64,000 nt of DNA from Draconibacterium halophilum. Lineage in GTDB: Bacteria; Bacteroidota; Bacteroidia; Bacteroidales; Prolixibacteraceae. Shown here one piece after another: positions 1 to 9,908 of the stretch; the first letter of the stretch is position 1, and the number at the start of each line of letters is the position of its first letter. Made by a program: the position numbers and the translations under genes. The stretch is from contig NZ_CP048409.1 in assembly GCF_010448835.1 (NCBI RefSeq), positions 2,860,001 to 2,924,000 of the forward strand. The letters are read 5' to 3'. The notes under the pieces were generated by a model, which saw only the letters and a list, made by a program, of their open reading frames with translations, ran no database searches and was not told where the DNA came from.

Positions 1-3000
1 ATCGAAGAATATGGAGCCAATCCGGAAAAGGATACCCTGAATGCCTGGACATTTGCCTGCCAGGAATTTAAGTTTAGCGATATGCAGATAAGATTTGAAA
101 ACAGCAGAAATGAAAGCTATCCCATTGTTGATGCTCGTAACTTAAATCTTAATGTCTCAAATTTTTATTCATACAGAGACTCCCTTTCATTCAGAATAGA
201 AGATTTAAGTGTAAATTCCGGACAAAATTTGCAACTGAAACAGGCCGCGGCAGACATTACAAATGTTGGCAAAGTTCTTACTATTAACAACTTTAATATG
301 GTAAGTAATGGTTCATCAATCACTAATACTGATATGCGTTTTCAGTTTTACACTGCCAAAGACTCGATGAACCGCACTTTCGACATGAATATCCAAATTG
401 CAGATTCGGAAATTGGCATGCAGGAAATTGGCGCAATGATACCCTCGCTAAAAGGTATGAGGGAAAAAATTAAACTTTCAGGAATTATTTATGGTAGTTT
501 GAACGACCTGAAAGGAAAAAATCTGTACCTGGAAACCGGTAATAAAACCAATGCTTTGCTCGACTTTTATGTGAATGACCTGCTAAATCCTGCCGATATG
601 TATCTGTTTCTTGATCTAAAAAAATCAGAAACAACTTTTGAAGATATTAGCAGTATTCGACTACCAAGCAATGCAAAAAACAATTATATCCGATTTCCGG
701 AAAGTTTTTATGAGGCAGGACAGCTGCATTTTAGAGGTAATTTTAGTGGCTTTTTAACTGATTTTGTAACTTTTGGTACGCTGGAAAGCGAAATGGGCAC
801 ATTAACTACCGATATTTTAGTTATGCCCGAAAAAGAAGGGCAAATTTATTACCGCGGTAATATTGAAACAACCAACTTTCAGTTAGGAGAACTTTTTAAA
901 CAAGACCAGCTGGGAGCAATTACTTTACAAGGTTCTGCCGACGGGCAATTCAACAAAACCACAGAAGTTGTTTCCGGCATATTTAAAGGAACTATTGATA
1001 GTATAGAATACAACAACTACAATTATAAAAAACTATCATTCGATGGTATTTTACGCGAAAAAATGTTCGATGGCTTGCTTGAAATTCAGGATCCTAACCT
1101 CGATTTTACTTTTATTGGAGAACTCGATTTAAATAATGAAATTCCCCGATTTGATTTTAATTTAAACCTGAGGCACGCTTACCCCGGCAAGCTTAATTTA
1201 ACGCAGAATTTCCCGGCAACCAATATGACTTTTAAAATGGATGCCAATTTTACCGGCGACAGAATTGACAATGTTAACGGAATGATTTCGGTTAAAGAAG
1301 GGGCTTACAGCAACCGATATGGAGAAGTAAACCTCGAGGGAATTGAGTTTCTTGCGAATCAACAAAATGATAAAAATAAACTTCGTATTGAGTCTGATTT
1401 TCTTGATGCCGAAATTCTGGGTACCTACAACTTTAAAAATTTAAAAAACTATTTCTTTCAATTGGTAAATCATTATGTTCCGGCAGCACAAATTACTACT
1501 TCCCCTTTAACAAGCAACCAAAACAATTTTAATTACAATATTAATGCTAAGGAAGTTAATCCACTTGTAAAAATATTTTTGCCGGATTTAGCTTTTGAAG
1601 GTCCGTTTTTGTTGTATGGAAAAATTAACGCTGCCCGAAAAAGACTGAGTTTGAACGGAAGTATTCCGGGAATAAAATACAAAGACAACTGGGCGCGCGA
1701 TGTGTATATCGGTAACAATTCGTTGAATGGAATTTATAATTCAAAATTCAGAATTGGCGAACTTTATCAGAAAAGTGGACTTAAACTTTACAATTTTACG
1801 GTTGACACCAAAATAGCCGACAATGTAATTGACAATGCAATATCGTGGAGTAATTATGATGAACTGACTTACAGCGGTGCCATCAGAACACAATCAAAAT
1901 TCTCCGTTTCCGATTCTTCCGGACATCGTCATATCGATATTTATGGCCAACCATCGCAAATTTATGTTGCCGATACTTTGTGGTCGGTCAATCCGTTTTA
2001 TGCAAGCATCGATTCCACTGCCATCAAAGTCGAAGGATTTAAAATTCAACACCAGAATCAAGTCTTCGCCATCAATGGAAGCATGACAGATAAAAAAGCA
2101 GATGTTATCCATCTCGTCATGGAAAATATCGACTTAACTTACCTTGATAAATATTTCGAAAAGAAAATAGATGTGAAAGGAAAAGTAAATGGGTACATTG
2201 GTTTTTCCCGTTTACTTAACGAACCCGTTATTTTGTCCGATTTAAAAATCGATCGCCTTTCGTATAAGAATGAATACATGGGTACTATTTCCTTATCAAC
2301 CCAGTGGAATCAGGCAAGCTCTGCCATCGATACAAAACTTAAAGTGATTCGGAATAATAAAACAAACTTTTATGCCACCGGAGCCTATACTCCATCCTCC
2401 GGAGCATTGGATTTTGATATAGAAGTTGACAGTGCCTCGTTATTAATCATGTCGGCTTTTATGCGTCAAAATTTTTCTAATTTTCGGGGAGTGGCATCCG
2501 GGAAAGTAAATCTTGGAGGGAACGTTAAAAGCATCCTTTTAAACGGTGCACTTTTGGGCTCAACCGCCGGTTTTACTATTGATGCCACTCAGGTTCCTTA
2601 TCATTTTACCGACTCGGTATATTTTAAGGATCACCGTATTATTTTTGATAATATTATTGTTTTTGATGACCAAAACAATTCCGGGATTTTTGATGGCGAA
2701 ATTTTTCAAAGAAATTTTCAGGACATGACTTATAACCTGAATTTTCGGTCGAATAAGATAAAAGCACTTAATACCAAACCCAAAGATAACGAACAATTTT
2801 ATGGCGTGGTAATGGCCAACGGAGGCGTTGAAATTGAAGGACAGGCACAACGCGTTAATTTAAATTGCTTTGGAACAACTTTGCCTGGAACCGATATTAA
2901 AATATCGATGGAAAGCCAAACTGAACTCAAACAATATGACTTTCTGAAATTTGTAGAGCCTGATGTTGAAAAGGAAGAATCGACTTTTTTTACAAACGGA

Positions 3001-4026
3001 TCAAGCAGAGAGGATGGAGGATTTAACTTAAGCATTACCGTTGAAGCCACTCCCGATGCAGAGGTTCAGCTTATTTACAATTCGCAAATAGGCGATGTAA
3101 TTCGGGCAAAAGGTGAAGGAATCCTGCTTTTCGAAATGGACGATGAAGGGAACATGAGTCTCTCGGGAAATTATAATCCAACCGAAGGCGATTATTTATT
3201 CACATTGCAAAATGTAATGAACAAACGCTTTTCGATTGAACAAGGTGGTTCAATACTTTGGTCGGGCGACCCATACAATGCTGTTGTTGACTTACAGGCA
3301 ATTTACAAACTAAAAGCCTCATTGTATGACTTACCAACAAGTTACCAGAATTTTTCACAAACCAATCGTGTGCCTGTAGAATGTATTATTAGCCTTAAGG
3401 ACGAACTGGTTAATCCTACCATCGAATTCGACATAAATTTCCCGAATATTGAAGAACCGTTGCGTGATGAGTTGCAACAGTTTTTTAAAACTGAGGAGGA
3501 AGTGAACAAACAGATCCTGTCTTTGATCGTTCTCGGAAAATTTTATACACCTGATTATCTGCGTGGTACTTTTGAAGCCCAGAACCCGAATATGATCGGG
3601 ACTACAGCAAGCGAAGTATTCTCAAACCAGCTTAGTAATTGGCTATCGCAAATAGATGAAAACTGGGATGTTGGAATTAATTATCGCCCGGGAAATCAGG
3701 TAACCGACGATGAAATTGAGCTGGCTTTAAGTACTCAAATTTTTAATGATCGGGTTACCTTAAACGGAAATATCGGTAATAATACCAATCAATACAGCAC
3801 CAATAATAACAATAGTAGCCAGATTGTTGGCGACTTTGAGATGAGCGTAAAACTGGTTCCCAGCGGAAAAATTCTGTTTAAAGTTTACAATCGGTCAAAT
3901 AACAATCTGATTTACGATACAGCTCCTTATACTCAGGGCATAGGTCTGTCTTTTAAGGAGGAGTTTAACTCTATTGATGAACTTGTTAAAAAATTCAGTT
4001 CTATATTTAATAAGAAAGATAGGTAG
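1..4026 (+). CDS. TamB-like translocation/assembly module protein (5' end outside window)
   Basis: The reading frame is open from base 1, so the first ATG at 82 is internal and the gene starts upstream of the window; about 1341 codons are visible. The product is dominated by repetitive beta-strand sequence typical of the AsmA/TamB (DUF490) superfamily. The C-terminal third (roughly residues 980-1340) carries the TamB domain pattern, including VVDLQAIYKLKASLYDL, ECIISLKDELVNPTIEFDI and LSLIVLGKFYTPD, and ends in a beta-barrel-like segment. Known family members span the periplasm and help outer-membrane biogenesis or lipid transport. Bacteroidota versions of 1300-1700 aa are usual. No gene on the same strand overlaps its end; nhaD follows after 135 bp. 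Confidence 0.9.
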   Translation: MEEYGANPEKDTLNAWTFACQEFKFSDMQIRFENSRNESYPIVDARNLNLNVSNFYSYRDSLSFRIEDLSVNSGQNLQLKQAAADITNVGKVLTINNFNMVSNGSSITNTDMRFQFYTAKDSMNRTFDMNIQIADSEIGMQEIGAMIPSLKGMREKIKLSGIIYGSLNDLKGKNLYLETGNKTNALLDFYVNDLLNPADMYLFLDLKKSETTFEDISSIRLPSNAKNNYIRFPESFYEAGQLHFRGNFSGFLTDFVTFGTLESEMGTLTTDILVMPEKEGQIYYRGNIETTNFQLGELFKQDQLGAITLQGSADGQFNKTTEVVSGIFKGTIDSIEYNNYNYKKLSFDGILREKMFDGLLEIQDPNLDFTFIGELDLNNEIPRFDFNLNLRHAYPGKLNLTQNFPATNMTFKMDANFTGDRIDNVNGMISVKEGAYSNRYGEVNLEGIEFLANQQNDKNKLRIESDFLDAEILGTYNFKNLKNYFFQLVNHYVPAAQITTSPLTSNQNNFNYNINAKEVNPLVKIFLPDLAFEGPFLLYGKINAARKRLSLNGSIPGIKYKDNWARDVYIGNNSLNGIYNSKFRIGELYQKSGLKLYNFTVDTKIADNVIDNAISWSNYDELTYSGAIRTQSKFSVSDSSGHRHIDIYGQPSQIYVADTLWSVNPFYASIDSTAIKVEGFKIQHQNQVFAINGSMTDKKADVIHLVMENIDLTYLDKYFEKKIDVKGKVNGYIGFSRLLNEPVILSDLKIDRLSYKNEYMGTISLSTQWNQASSAIDTKLKVIRNNKTNFYATGAYTPSSGALDFDIEVDSASLLIMSAFMRQNFSNFRGVASGKVNLGGNVKSILLNGALLGSTAGFTIDATQVPYHFTDSVYFKDHRIIFDNIIVFDDQNNSGIFDGEIFQRNFQDMTYNLNFRSNKIKALNTKPKDNEQFYGVVMANGGVEIEGQAQRVNLNCFGTTLPGTDIKISMESQTELKQYDFLKFVEPDVEKEESTFFTNGSSREDGGFNLSITVEATPDAEVQLIYNSQIGDVIRAKGEGILLFEMDDEGNMSLSGNYNPTEGDYLFTLQNVMNKRFSIEQGGSILWSGDPYNAVVDLQAIYKLKASLYDLPTSYQNFSQTNRVPVECIISLKDELVNPTIEFDINFPNIEEPLRDELQQFFKTEEEVNKQILSLIVLGKFYTPDYLRGTFEAQNPNMIGTTASEVFSNQLSNWLSQIDENWDVGINYRPGNQVTDDEIELALSTQIFNDRVTLNGNIGNNTNQYSTNNNNSSQIVGDFEMSVKLVPSGKILFKVYNRSNNNLIYDTAPYTQGIGLSFKEEFNSIDELVKKFSSIFNKKDR

Positions 4027-4118
4027 ATAAATAGTTATTTTTTCTTTTATAGAATGTTACATTTTTAACAAATAAAAAAAGAATTCCAGAAATATCTTTT
4101 ATAAACCCAAACTTCAAG

Positions 4119-4126
4119 TACTTTTG
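4119..4126 (+). promoter_or_regulatory. Putative -7 element (TACTTTTG) upstream of nhaD
   Basis: TACTTTTG matches the Bacteroidota TAnnTTTG element and lies 35 bp before the nhaD ATG. No clear TTG -33 box is seen at the expected distance (TTTT at 4097-4100), so this is a weak call. Confidence 0.35.
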
Positions 4127-4161
4127 TTGCCCAAAAAAAAAATCAAACTACTTTTTATATT

Positions 4162-5541
4162 ATGTTTATATTAATGGTTGTCGTATTTGTTCTGGGTTAT
4201 ACTGCAATAGCACTGGAGCATCCTCTAAAAGTCGATAAAGCTGCATCGGCTTTAATTATTGGCACATTATGCTGGGTTGTTTATGTTCTTGGTGCTGAAG
4301 GTATTTTACACCTGGGATTTAGCCCAACATGGAAAGCATTTCTAGCCGCTCATCCCGATTCGCATGGATTACATGCTGCACATGAGTTTATTGTTGAATC
4401 TGAAATAATTCATCACTTAGGAGAAATTAGTGAGATTTTATTCTTCCTGCTCGGCGCAATGACCATTGTTGAAGTTGTTGATCAACACGAAGGATTTAAA
4501 ATTATTACCGACAAAATTAAGACTACTAATAAAGTTAAACTACTATGGATACTTAGTTTACTTACATTTTTCATGTCGGCATTACTCGATAACCTTACAA
4601 CAACAATCGTTCTTGTTGCATTACTCCGAAAACTTATCGATGATAAACAAACCCGCTGGTTCTTTGCCAGCATGGTTATACTTGCGGCCAATGCCGGTGG
4701 AGCATGGTCGCCAATTGGAGATGTAACTACCATTATGTTGTGGATTGGTGCTCAGGTAACAGCCGGTAATATTATTGCTAATGTATTCTTACCTAGCTTG
4801 GTATGTATGGTTGTTCCGCTAGCAATACTTTCCGTCACAATGAAAGGCAATGTTGCCCGTCCGGTAATTGCTGAAGATGAAATAGAATACACTACTGAAA
4901 AAGAACGAATTTTATTCCTGATATTAGGGGTGTGTGGACTGCTGTTTGTGCCTGTATTTAAAACGGCCACACACTTGCCACCCTATATGGGAATGCTACT
5001 TTCATTAGGTCTTTTATGGGTTGTTGGCGAAATAGTGCATAAAGACAAGCCAAAAGCAATTAAAGATAAACTTAAAGTTACAGCTGTTCTTCAGCGTGTT
5101 GATGTACCAACCGTATTGTTTTTCCTTGGTATACTTTCGGCAGTTGCGGCATTACAATCTGCAGGGCATTTAAATATTCTGGCAACTTATCTCGATAATA
5201 ATCTTGGAAATATTTACTTGATCGACCTTGCTATTGGCGTACTTTCTTCAGTTGTTGATAATGTTCCGCTGGTTGCTGGCGCAATGGGTATGTACCCAAT
5301 TGCCGATGCCGGTGCTGTTGGTTACCAGGTTGCTTTCGTTCAAGACGGTCCATTCTGGGAATTTTTGGCATATACAGCAGGTACCGGTGGCAGTATATTA
5401 ATTATTGGTTCGGCTGCCGGTGTTGCTGCAATGGGACTTGAAAAAATCGATTTTATATGGTACCTGAAAAAAATCAGCTGGCTGGCCTTTATAGGTTATT
5501 TGGCAGGTGCTGCAACTTATTACGTTATGTTTGGCTTGTAA
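4162..5541 (+). CDS. nhaD: NhaD-family Na+/H+ antiporter
   Basis: A 459-aa polytopic inner-membrane protein with about 12 hydrophobic segments. The sequence matches the NhaD branch of the ArsB/NhaD (ion transporter) superfamily. It has the conserved stretch around residues 140-200 (LSALLDNLTTTIV, then NAGGAWSPIGDVTTIMLW) and the symmetry-related SSVVDNVPLVAGAMGM and GTGGSILIIGSAAGVA near the C-terminus, with Asp/Asn and Ser/Thr residues characteristic of ion-binding helix breaks. NhaD exchanges cytoplasmic Na+ (or Li+) for protons and is common in marine and alkaliphilic bacteria. A strong hairpin terminator follows, so it appears to be monocistronic. A second antiporter of a different family, NhaA, is encoded at 50.2 kb. 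Confidence 0.93.
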   Translation: MFILMVVVFVLGYTAIALEHPLKVDKAASALIIGTLCWVVYVLGAEGILHLGFSPTWKAFLAAHPDSHGLHAAHEFIVESEIIHHLGEISEILFFLLGAMTIVEVVDQHEGFKIITDKIKTTNKVKLLWILSLLTFFMSALLDNLTTTIVLVALLRKLIDDKQTRWFFASMVILAANAGGAWSPIGDVTTIMLWIGAQVTAGNIIANVFLPSLVCMVVPLAILSVTMKGNVARPVIAEDEIEYTTEKERILFLILGVCGLLFVPVFKTATHLPPYMGMLLSLGLLWVVGEIVHKDKPKAIKDKLKVTAVLQRVDVPTVLFFLGILSAVAALQSAGHLNILATYLDNNLGNIYLIDLAIGVLSSVVDNVPLVAGAMGMYPIADAGAVGYQVAFVQDGPFWEFLAYTAGTGGSILIIGSAAGVAAMGLEKIDFIWYLKKISWLAFIGYLAGAATYYVMFGL

Positions 5542-5623
5542 ACTATCAAAAAACAGTTGTTCATAACTAAATAACATAGGACTGACAAAGCAAACAAAGC
5601 GGTAAAAATATTGCTTATTTTAG

Positions 5624-5662
5624 CGAGGTATAATATTTGAGGTTATACCTCGTTTTTATTTT
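5624..5662 (+). terminator. Intrinsic terminator after nhaD
   Basis: A 10-bp stem (CGAGGTATAA / TTATACCTCG) with a 9-nt loop is followed directly by TTTTTATTTT, 82 bp after the nhaD stop. Confidence 0.8.
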
Positions 5663-5691
5663 AGAATTGTAAAAAAAATAATTGGATAAAC

Positions 5692-6384
5692 ATGTTTAAT
5701 TTATTGATGATTCAAGCTGATCTTCCGCAAGAGATGGAGGCTATGGCAACCGAGCCGGAAGGCATTTCAACAAAATTTATCGATCTGGCGATGAAAGGTG
5801 GATGGATTATGCTCCCGATTTTGTTTTTATCGGTAGTTGCCGTTTACATTTTTTTCGACAGATATTTTGCCATTAAAAAAGCCGGGAGGTTTGATTCAAG
5901 TTTGCTCGAGAAAATAAAAGTTTACATTACTACAAGTAAGATTGATGCCGCGATTGCACTTTGCCGTAGCAATCCAAACCCTGCTTCGCGTATGTTGGAA
6001 AAAGGTATCAGCCGTATTGGCCGGCCACTAACAGATGTAAATGCCGCCATTGAAAATGTAGGTAACCTCGAGATCTCAAAATTGGAGAAAGGACTTCCGG
6101 TTTTGGCATCGGTAGCCGGTGGAGCTCCGATGATCGGATTTCTTGGCACAGTTATGGGAATGATTCAGGCATTTTACGATATGTCGAACGCTGGAAACAA
6201 TATTGATGTAACGCTTCTTTCAACTGGTATTTACCAGGCAATGGTAACTACAGTTGCCGGATTGATAGTTGGTATTATTGCATACTTCGCCTACAATATT
6301 CTTGTTGCGAATGTTGAAAAAGTGGTTTTTAAAATGGAAGCTACCACTTCTGAATTTATGGATTTGTTAAACGAACCAGCATAA
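5692..6384 (+). CDS. exbB: MotA/TolQ/ExbB proton channel protein
   Basis: 230 aa with three membrane segments, near residues 37-55, 130-160 and 175-205. The conserved TolQ/ExbB core is visible: LPVLASVAGGAPMIGFLGTVMGMIQAF, and later STGIYQAMVTTVAGLIVGI. ExbB forms the pentameric inner-membrane proton channel that uses the proton-motive force to drive TonB-dependent outer-membrane uptake. exbD follows after 10 bp and a TonB-type gene 8 bp after that, so this is a classic energy-transduction operon. The start at 5692 is the first ATG; an internal Met (residue 7 or 15) is possible. ExbB and TolQ cannot be separated with certainty from sequence alone; the third gene being TonB-like favours ExbB. 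Confidence 0.92.
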   Translation: MFNLLMIQADLPQEMEAMATEPEGISTKFIDLAMKGGWIMLPILFLSVVAVYIFFDRYFAIKKAGRFDSSLLEKIKVYITTSKIDAAIALCRSNPNPASRMLEKGISRIGRPLTDVNAAIENVGNLEISKLEKGLPVLASVAGGAPMIGFLGTVMGMIQAFYDMSNAGNNIDVTLLSTGIYQAMVTTVAGLIVGIIAYFAYNILVANVEKVVFKMEATTSEFMDLLNEPA

Positions 6385-6394
6385 CCTGAAGTAA

Positions 6395-6802
6395 ATGGCA
6401 CTAAAAAAGAGAAATAAAGTAAATGCTGCATTTAGCATGTCGTCAATGACCGACATTGTATTTCTGTTGCTTATTTTCTTTATGGTTACCTCTACACTGA
6501 TTGCGCCAAATGCATTGAAGCTGTTGCTCCCACAAAGTAACAATCAAACAGCAGCCAAGCCAATCACAACCATATCGATTACATCCGATTTGAAATACTA
6601 TATTAACGACGATAATAATCTTCAGCGAATAAACTTTGCCGAAATTGAACCATTTTTAAAAAATAAGTTTGGTTCAGGCAACGATGATATTTTTATCTCC
6701 TTACATGCCGACCAACAGGTGCCTGTTAACGAGGTCGTAAAAATTATGAACATTGCCCGCCGAAATAAGTATAAGATGATACTGGCAACATCGGCTGAAT
6801 AG
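6395..6802 (+). CDS. exbD: ExbD/TolR-family biopolymer transport protein
   Basis: 135 aa with one transmembrane helix at about residues 19-38, beginning SMTDIVFLLLIFFMVTSTL. It carries the essential membrane Asp at position 20 that takes part in proton movement in the ExbD/TolR family. The remaining about 95 residues form the periplasmic domain. It lies between exbB (10 bp upstream) and the tonB-like gene (8 bp downstream) and should be co-transcribed with both. Length is normal for the family. Confidence 0.92.
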   Translation: MALKKRNKVNAAFSMSSMTDIVFLLLIFFMVTSTLIAPNALKLLLPQSNNQTAAKPITTISITSDLKYYINDDNNLQRINFAEIEPFLKNKFGSGNDDIFISLHADQQVPVNEVVKIMNIARRNKYKMILATSAE

Positions 6803-6810
6803 AAAAGTAG

Positions 6811-7890
6811 ATGATAGAGAGAGAGGAATATAGCGAAAAGAAAAAAGGACTTGCCGGAACGATTATTTTTCACGTAATCGTGCTGATATTATTGCTTGTA
6901 CTTGGTTTTTTTACACCACTTCCTCTCCCCGGAGAAGAAGGTATTCTGGTTAACTTTGGTGATTCAGAAACCGGATTAGGCAACCGCGAACCAAGTCCGG
7001 CACGCAGGCAACAACAAACATCTCCTCCTCCACCTCAATCGGCACAAAAACAATCTACGCCCCCACCTGTAAAACAAACTCCTCCACCTCCTGTAGAAAC
7101 GTCGGAGCCTGAACCTGCCGAGGAAGTGGCAATGACTCAGGATTACGAAGAAACGGTAGCGATTGATGCCGCCGAGAAAAAGAAAAAGGAAGAAGAGCGT
7201 AAACGTCAAGAAGAGCTGGAAGAAAAAAGGCGTAAGCAACAGCAAGAAATACAACGTAAACGAACCGAAGAAGCAGAGCAAAAACGATTGGAAGAAATAG
7301 AACGTCAACGACAAGAAGAAATTGAACGCCAGCAAAAAGAAGAGGCAGAAAGAATTGCCCGCGAAGAAGCCGAACGTAAAGCACGTGAAGAGGCTGAACG
7401 CCAGCGAAAATTAGAAGAAGAACGAAAAATTTCTGAAATAAACTCGCGTACACAAGGTGCATTTGCCAACAGCGGATCGGGCGACGGAGGAACCGGTAGC
7501 GGCGAGGGCCAAAGCCAGGGAGTTACTTTCCCAGGAGGAAACCAGGGCGTTCCAACCGGCGATCCAAATTCAGGAAATTATGGCGATGGTGGCAGCGGCT
7601 CCGGAAATCAGGGGTCGGGTATTTCGTTCAGTTTATCAGGACGATCGGCAAAATCACTCCCAAAACCCAACTACCCAGCCAACGATGCAGGAATTGTAGT
7701 TGTAAAAGTTACGGTCGATAAATATGGCAAAGTAACCTCAGCCGAACCCGGTGTGCGTGGAACAACAATTGCCAATAAAGTATTTTGGGACGAAGCCAAA
7801 CAGGCTGCTTTAAAAGCAAAATTTAATCTTGACGAAGATGCGCCGGCATTTCAGCAAGGAACAATTTCTTATCGCTTTACACTCGATTAG
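6811..7890 (+). CDS. TonB/TolA-like energy transducer with coiled coil
   Basis: 359 aa. A short cytoplasmic N-terminus and one membrane helix at residues 14-34 with an early His (residue 21, as in TonB/TolA anchors) are followed by a Pro/Gln-rich stretch (about 60-105). Next comes a long highly charged KKEEERKRQEELEEK-type coiled coil (about 118-215), a Gly/Ser-rich linker (about 220-275), and a C-terminal domain of about 85 residues resembling TonB_C (GIVVVKVTVDKYGKVTSAEPG). The protein should span the periplasm and link the ExbBD motor to outer-membrane partners. The TolA-like coiled coil together with a TonB-like C-terminus is the usual Bacteroidota arrangement. Last gene of the operon. 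Confidence 0.88.
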   Translation: MIEREEYSEKKKGLAGTIIFHVIVLILLLVLGFFTPLPLPGEEGILVNFGDSETGLGNREPSPARRQQQTSPPPPQSAQKQSTPPPVKQTPPPPVETSEPEPAEEVAMTQDYEETVAIDAAEKKKKEEERKRQEELEEKRRKQQQEIQRKRTEEAEQKRLEEIERQRQEEIERQQKEEAERIAREEAERKAREEAERQRKLEEERKISEINSRTQGAFANSGSGDGGTGSGEGQSQGVTFPGGNQGVPTGDPNSGNYGDGGSGSGNQGSGISFSLSGRSAKSLPKPNYPANDAGIVVVKVTVDKYGKVTSAEPGVRGTTIANKVFWDEAKQAALKAKFNLDEDAPAFQQGTISYRFTLD

Positions 7891-8037
7891 TCTTCAAAGC
7901 GAAAACCAAGTACATATCTTCCATATTTTAGCAAAACAACCTTCCTTAGTTGTTGTTTTTAACGATCATTATTTGCTGACAATTATCTGTTTTTTAATCC
8001 ATTAAAATTGTGTTCTTTTGCGAAAAATTTCAGCGCA

Positions 8038-8961
8038 ATGGCATTCTTAACAAAAGACAAAATTTTCAGTAAAAAGTGGATTCAGGACAACCTGCTTTTA
8101 GTCACCGGCTCATTTATATTGGCAACCGCTTTTGTATTTTTTGTTACACCACATAAAATTGTTCCCGGCGGTGTTTATGGTATTGCCATTGTAGTGCATT
8201 ATTTAACAGCAGGCGTTTTCTCCTTTTGGCCCGAGGGAATACCGGTAGGTACTTTTGCACTATTGATTGACATTCCACTGATTATTGCCGGGATTAAAAT
8301 TCTAGGACCACGTTTTGGAATTAAAACGATCACAGGTTCGGTGTTAACGGCTGTTTTCACTGATTTTCTTACTCTTATGCGCCCTGATGCAAAAGTTCCA
8401 TTGGTGGACGATATTCTTTTATCTTGCTTATTTGGTGGCGTGCTGATGGGCTTCGGTTTAGGATTGATTTTTAAGTCGCGTGCTACTTCCGGCGGATCGG
8501 ATATTATTGCCATGATCATTGGCAAATACACACACATACAGATTGGCAGACTGATGATTTATGTTGATTCGGTAATTGTTTTATTTGGATTAATTGCGTT
8601 TGGCGATTGGGCAATCCCACTCTACTCTTTAATTGTAATTTATATCTGTGGAAAACTGATTGACACTGCACTTGAAGGCGTCAGTTATAACAAAGCTCTT
8701 ATTATTGTTTCGCGAAAACATGCAGAGATAAAAGAAAAACTGTTGATAGATTTGGAACGTGGCGGGACATACCTGAATGGAGAAGGCATGTTTACCGGAG
8801 AACAAAAACAGATTATTTATACGGTTGTTAGTCGACGCGAGGTAGCCATTTTACAGGAGTTTATCAGTAAAATTGATCCCGATGCATTTATTACCGTTAT
8901 GGACACTAAAGAAATACTTGGCGAAGGCTTTCAGAGCCTAAATCAGAAACTTAACAATTAA
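8038..8961 (+). CDS. YitT family membrane protein (DUF161 + DUF2179)
   Basis: The first ATG of the frame is at 8038; upstream only a TTG at 8008 would extend it. The protein is about 307 aa. Five to six hydrophobic segments cover residues 20-200, including a Gly-rich GGVLMGFGLGLIFKSRATSGGSDIIA motif region typical of YitT. A C-terminal soluble domain (about 215-295; KQIIYTVVSRREVAILQEFI and DPDAFITVMDTKEILGEGF) matches DUF2179. The family is widespread and of unknown function; roles in ion or metabolite transport have been suggested. It stands alone between the tonB-like gene and an SDR gene. Confidence 0.9.
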   Translation: MAFLTKDKIFSKKWIQDNLLLVTGSFILATAFVFFVTPHKIVPGGVYGIAIVVHYLTAGVFSFWPEGIPVGTFALLIDIPLIIAGIKILGPRFGIKTITGSVLTAVFTDFLTLMRPDAKVPLVDDILLSCLFGGVLMGFGLGLIFKSRATSGGSDIIAMIIGKYTHIQIGRLMIYVDSVIVLFGLIAFGDWAIPLYSLIVIYICGKLIDTALEGVSYNKALIIVSRKHAEIKEKLLIDLERGGTYLNGEGMFTGEQKQIIYTVVSRREVAILQEFISKIDPDAFITVMDTKEILGEGFQSLNQKLNN

Positions 8962-9039
8962 GAGGCAATACAAATCAAAATCACATTTTCAGAATCTTAA
9001 CTTTTTTAATTTTAAGGTGGTAAAATCAGTTGTAATCGT

Positions 9040-9069
9040 TTTGTTCAGCTGAATATTCTGTTATCTTCG
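9040..9069 (+). promoter_or_regulatory. Putative promoter of the SDR gene
   Basis: TTTG (9040-9043), 18 bp, then TATCTTCG (9062-9069), close to the Bacteroidota -33/-7 consensus. It ends 24 bp before the ATG at 9094. Confidence 0.5.
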
Positions 9070-9093
9070 TGGCACGCTGAAAGTATGTAATAA

Positions 9094-9888
9094 ATGGATT
9101 TTTCCGGAAAAACAATATGGATTACAGGAGCATCATCGGGCATTGGGAAAGCGGTAGCTGTTGAGTTGTCGTCGAATAATGTAACGCTCATTCTTTCAGG
9201 CAGAAAAGAACAGGCCTTAAAAGAGACCGAAAAAATCTGCGTAAAAAACGGTTGTCAAACAATTGTTTTGCCTTTTGATTTGGGCAACGAACAATCCATT
9301 GAAACTGCTGCTCAATTCATTTCAGAAAACAACATAAAAGTTGATGCACTATACCAGTTTGGTGGTATCAGTCAGCGTTCGTTTGTAGCTGAAACTCCGG
9401 TTAGTGTCGATCGTAAAATTTTCGAAGTAAATTATTTTGGAACCATCGCATTAACTAAAAAGGTTTTACCGCAAATGATTAAAAATGGCGGCGGGCAAAT
9501 TGCCGTAACATCAAGTATTGTTGGTAAATTTGGTTTTCCGTATAGGTCGTCGTACTCTGCATCGAAACAAGCACTACACGGTTTTTTCGAAAGTTTACGG
9601 GCCGAGAACACAAAAAACAAGATCGCAGTATCGATTATCATTCCCGGACGTATAAAAACAAATATATCGGTGAATGCAATCGATAAAGAGGGCAAAACAC
9701 ATTCGAAAATGGATGCCGGACAAGACTCCGGAATGTCGGCAGAAAAATGTGCAAAAGTGATTTGCCAAAAACTGAAAAAAGAAAGAAAAGAAATATTGGT
9801 AGGTGGTTCAGAGGTTATTATGGTACACATCCGTCGGTTTCTGCCGCGTTTGTATTACTACATGGCTTCGCGCGTGAAACCACTATAA
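9094..9888 (+). CDS. SDR family NAD(P)-dependent oxidoreductase
   Basis: 264 aa classical short-chain dehydrogenase. The nucleotide-binding motif TGASSGIG is at residues 11-18. The catalytic set is Ser140/141, Tyr154 and Lys158 (YSASK). The NAG motif is altered to QFGG (88-91). Similarity is to the DHRS7-like or YqjQ-type SDRs, which often carry the late Gly/Arg-rich IIPGRIKTNISVNAI segment seen here. The substrate cannot be told from sequence. The next gene, a VOC protein, begins 20 bp downstream on the same strand, so the two are probably co-transcribed. Confidence 0.9.
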   Translation: MDFSGKTIWITGASSGIGKAVAVELSSNNVTLILSGRKEQALKETEKICVKNGCQTIVLPFDLGNEQSIETAAQFISENNIKVDALYQFGGISQRSFVAETPVSVDRKIFEVNYFGTIALTKKVLPQMIKNGGGQIAVTSSIVGKFGFPYRSSYSASKQALHGFFESLRAENTKNKIAVSIIIPGRIKTNISVNAIDKEGKTHSKMDAGQDSGMSAEKCAKVICQKLKKERKEILVGGSEVIMVHIRRFLPRLYYYMASRVKPL

Positions 9889-9908
9889 TTTATAAGTATT
9901 AAGCGAGT

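Noticed and set aside
6976..7462. Long minus-strand frames inside the tonB-like gene
   Set aside because: They arise from the low-complexity Lys/Glu/Arg and Pro codons on the plus strand and have no start or family signature.
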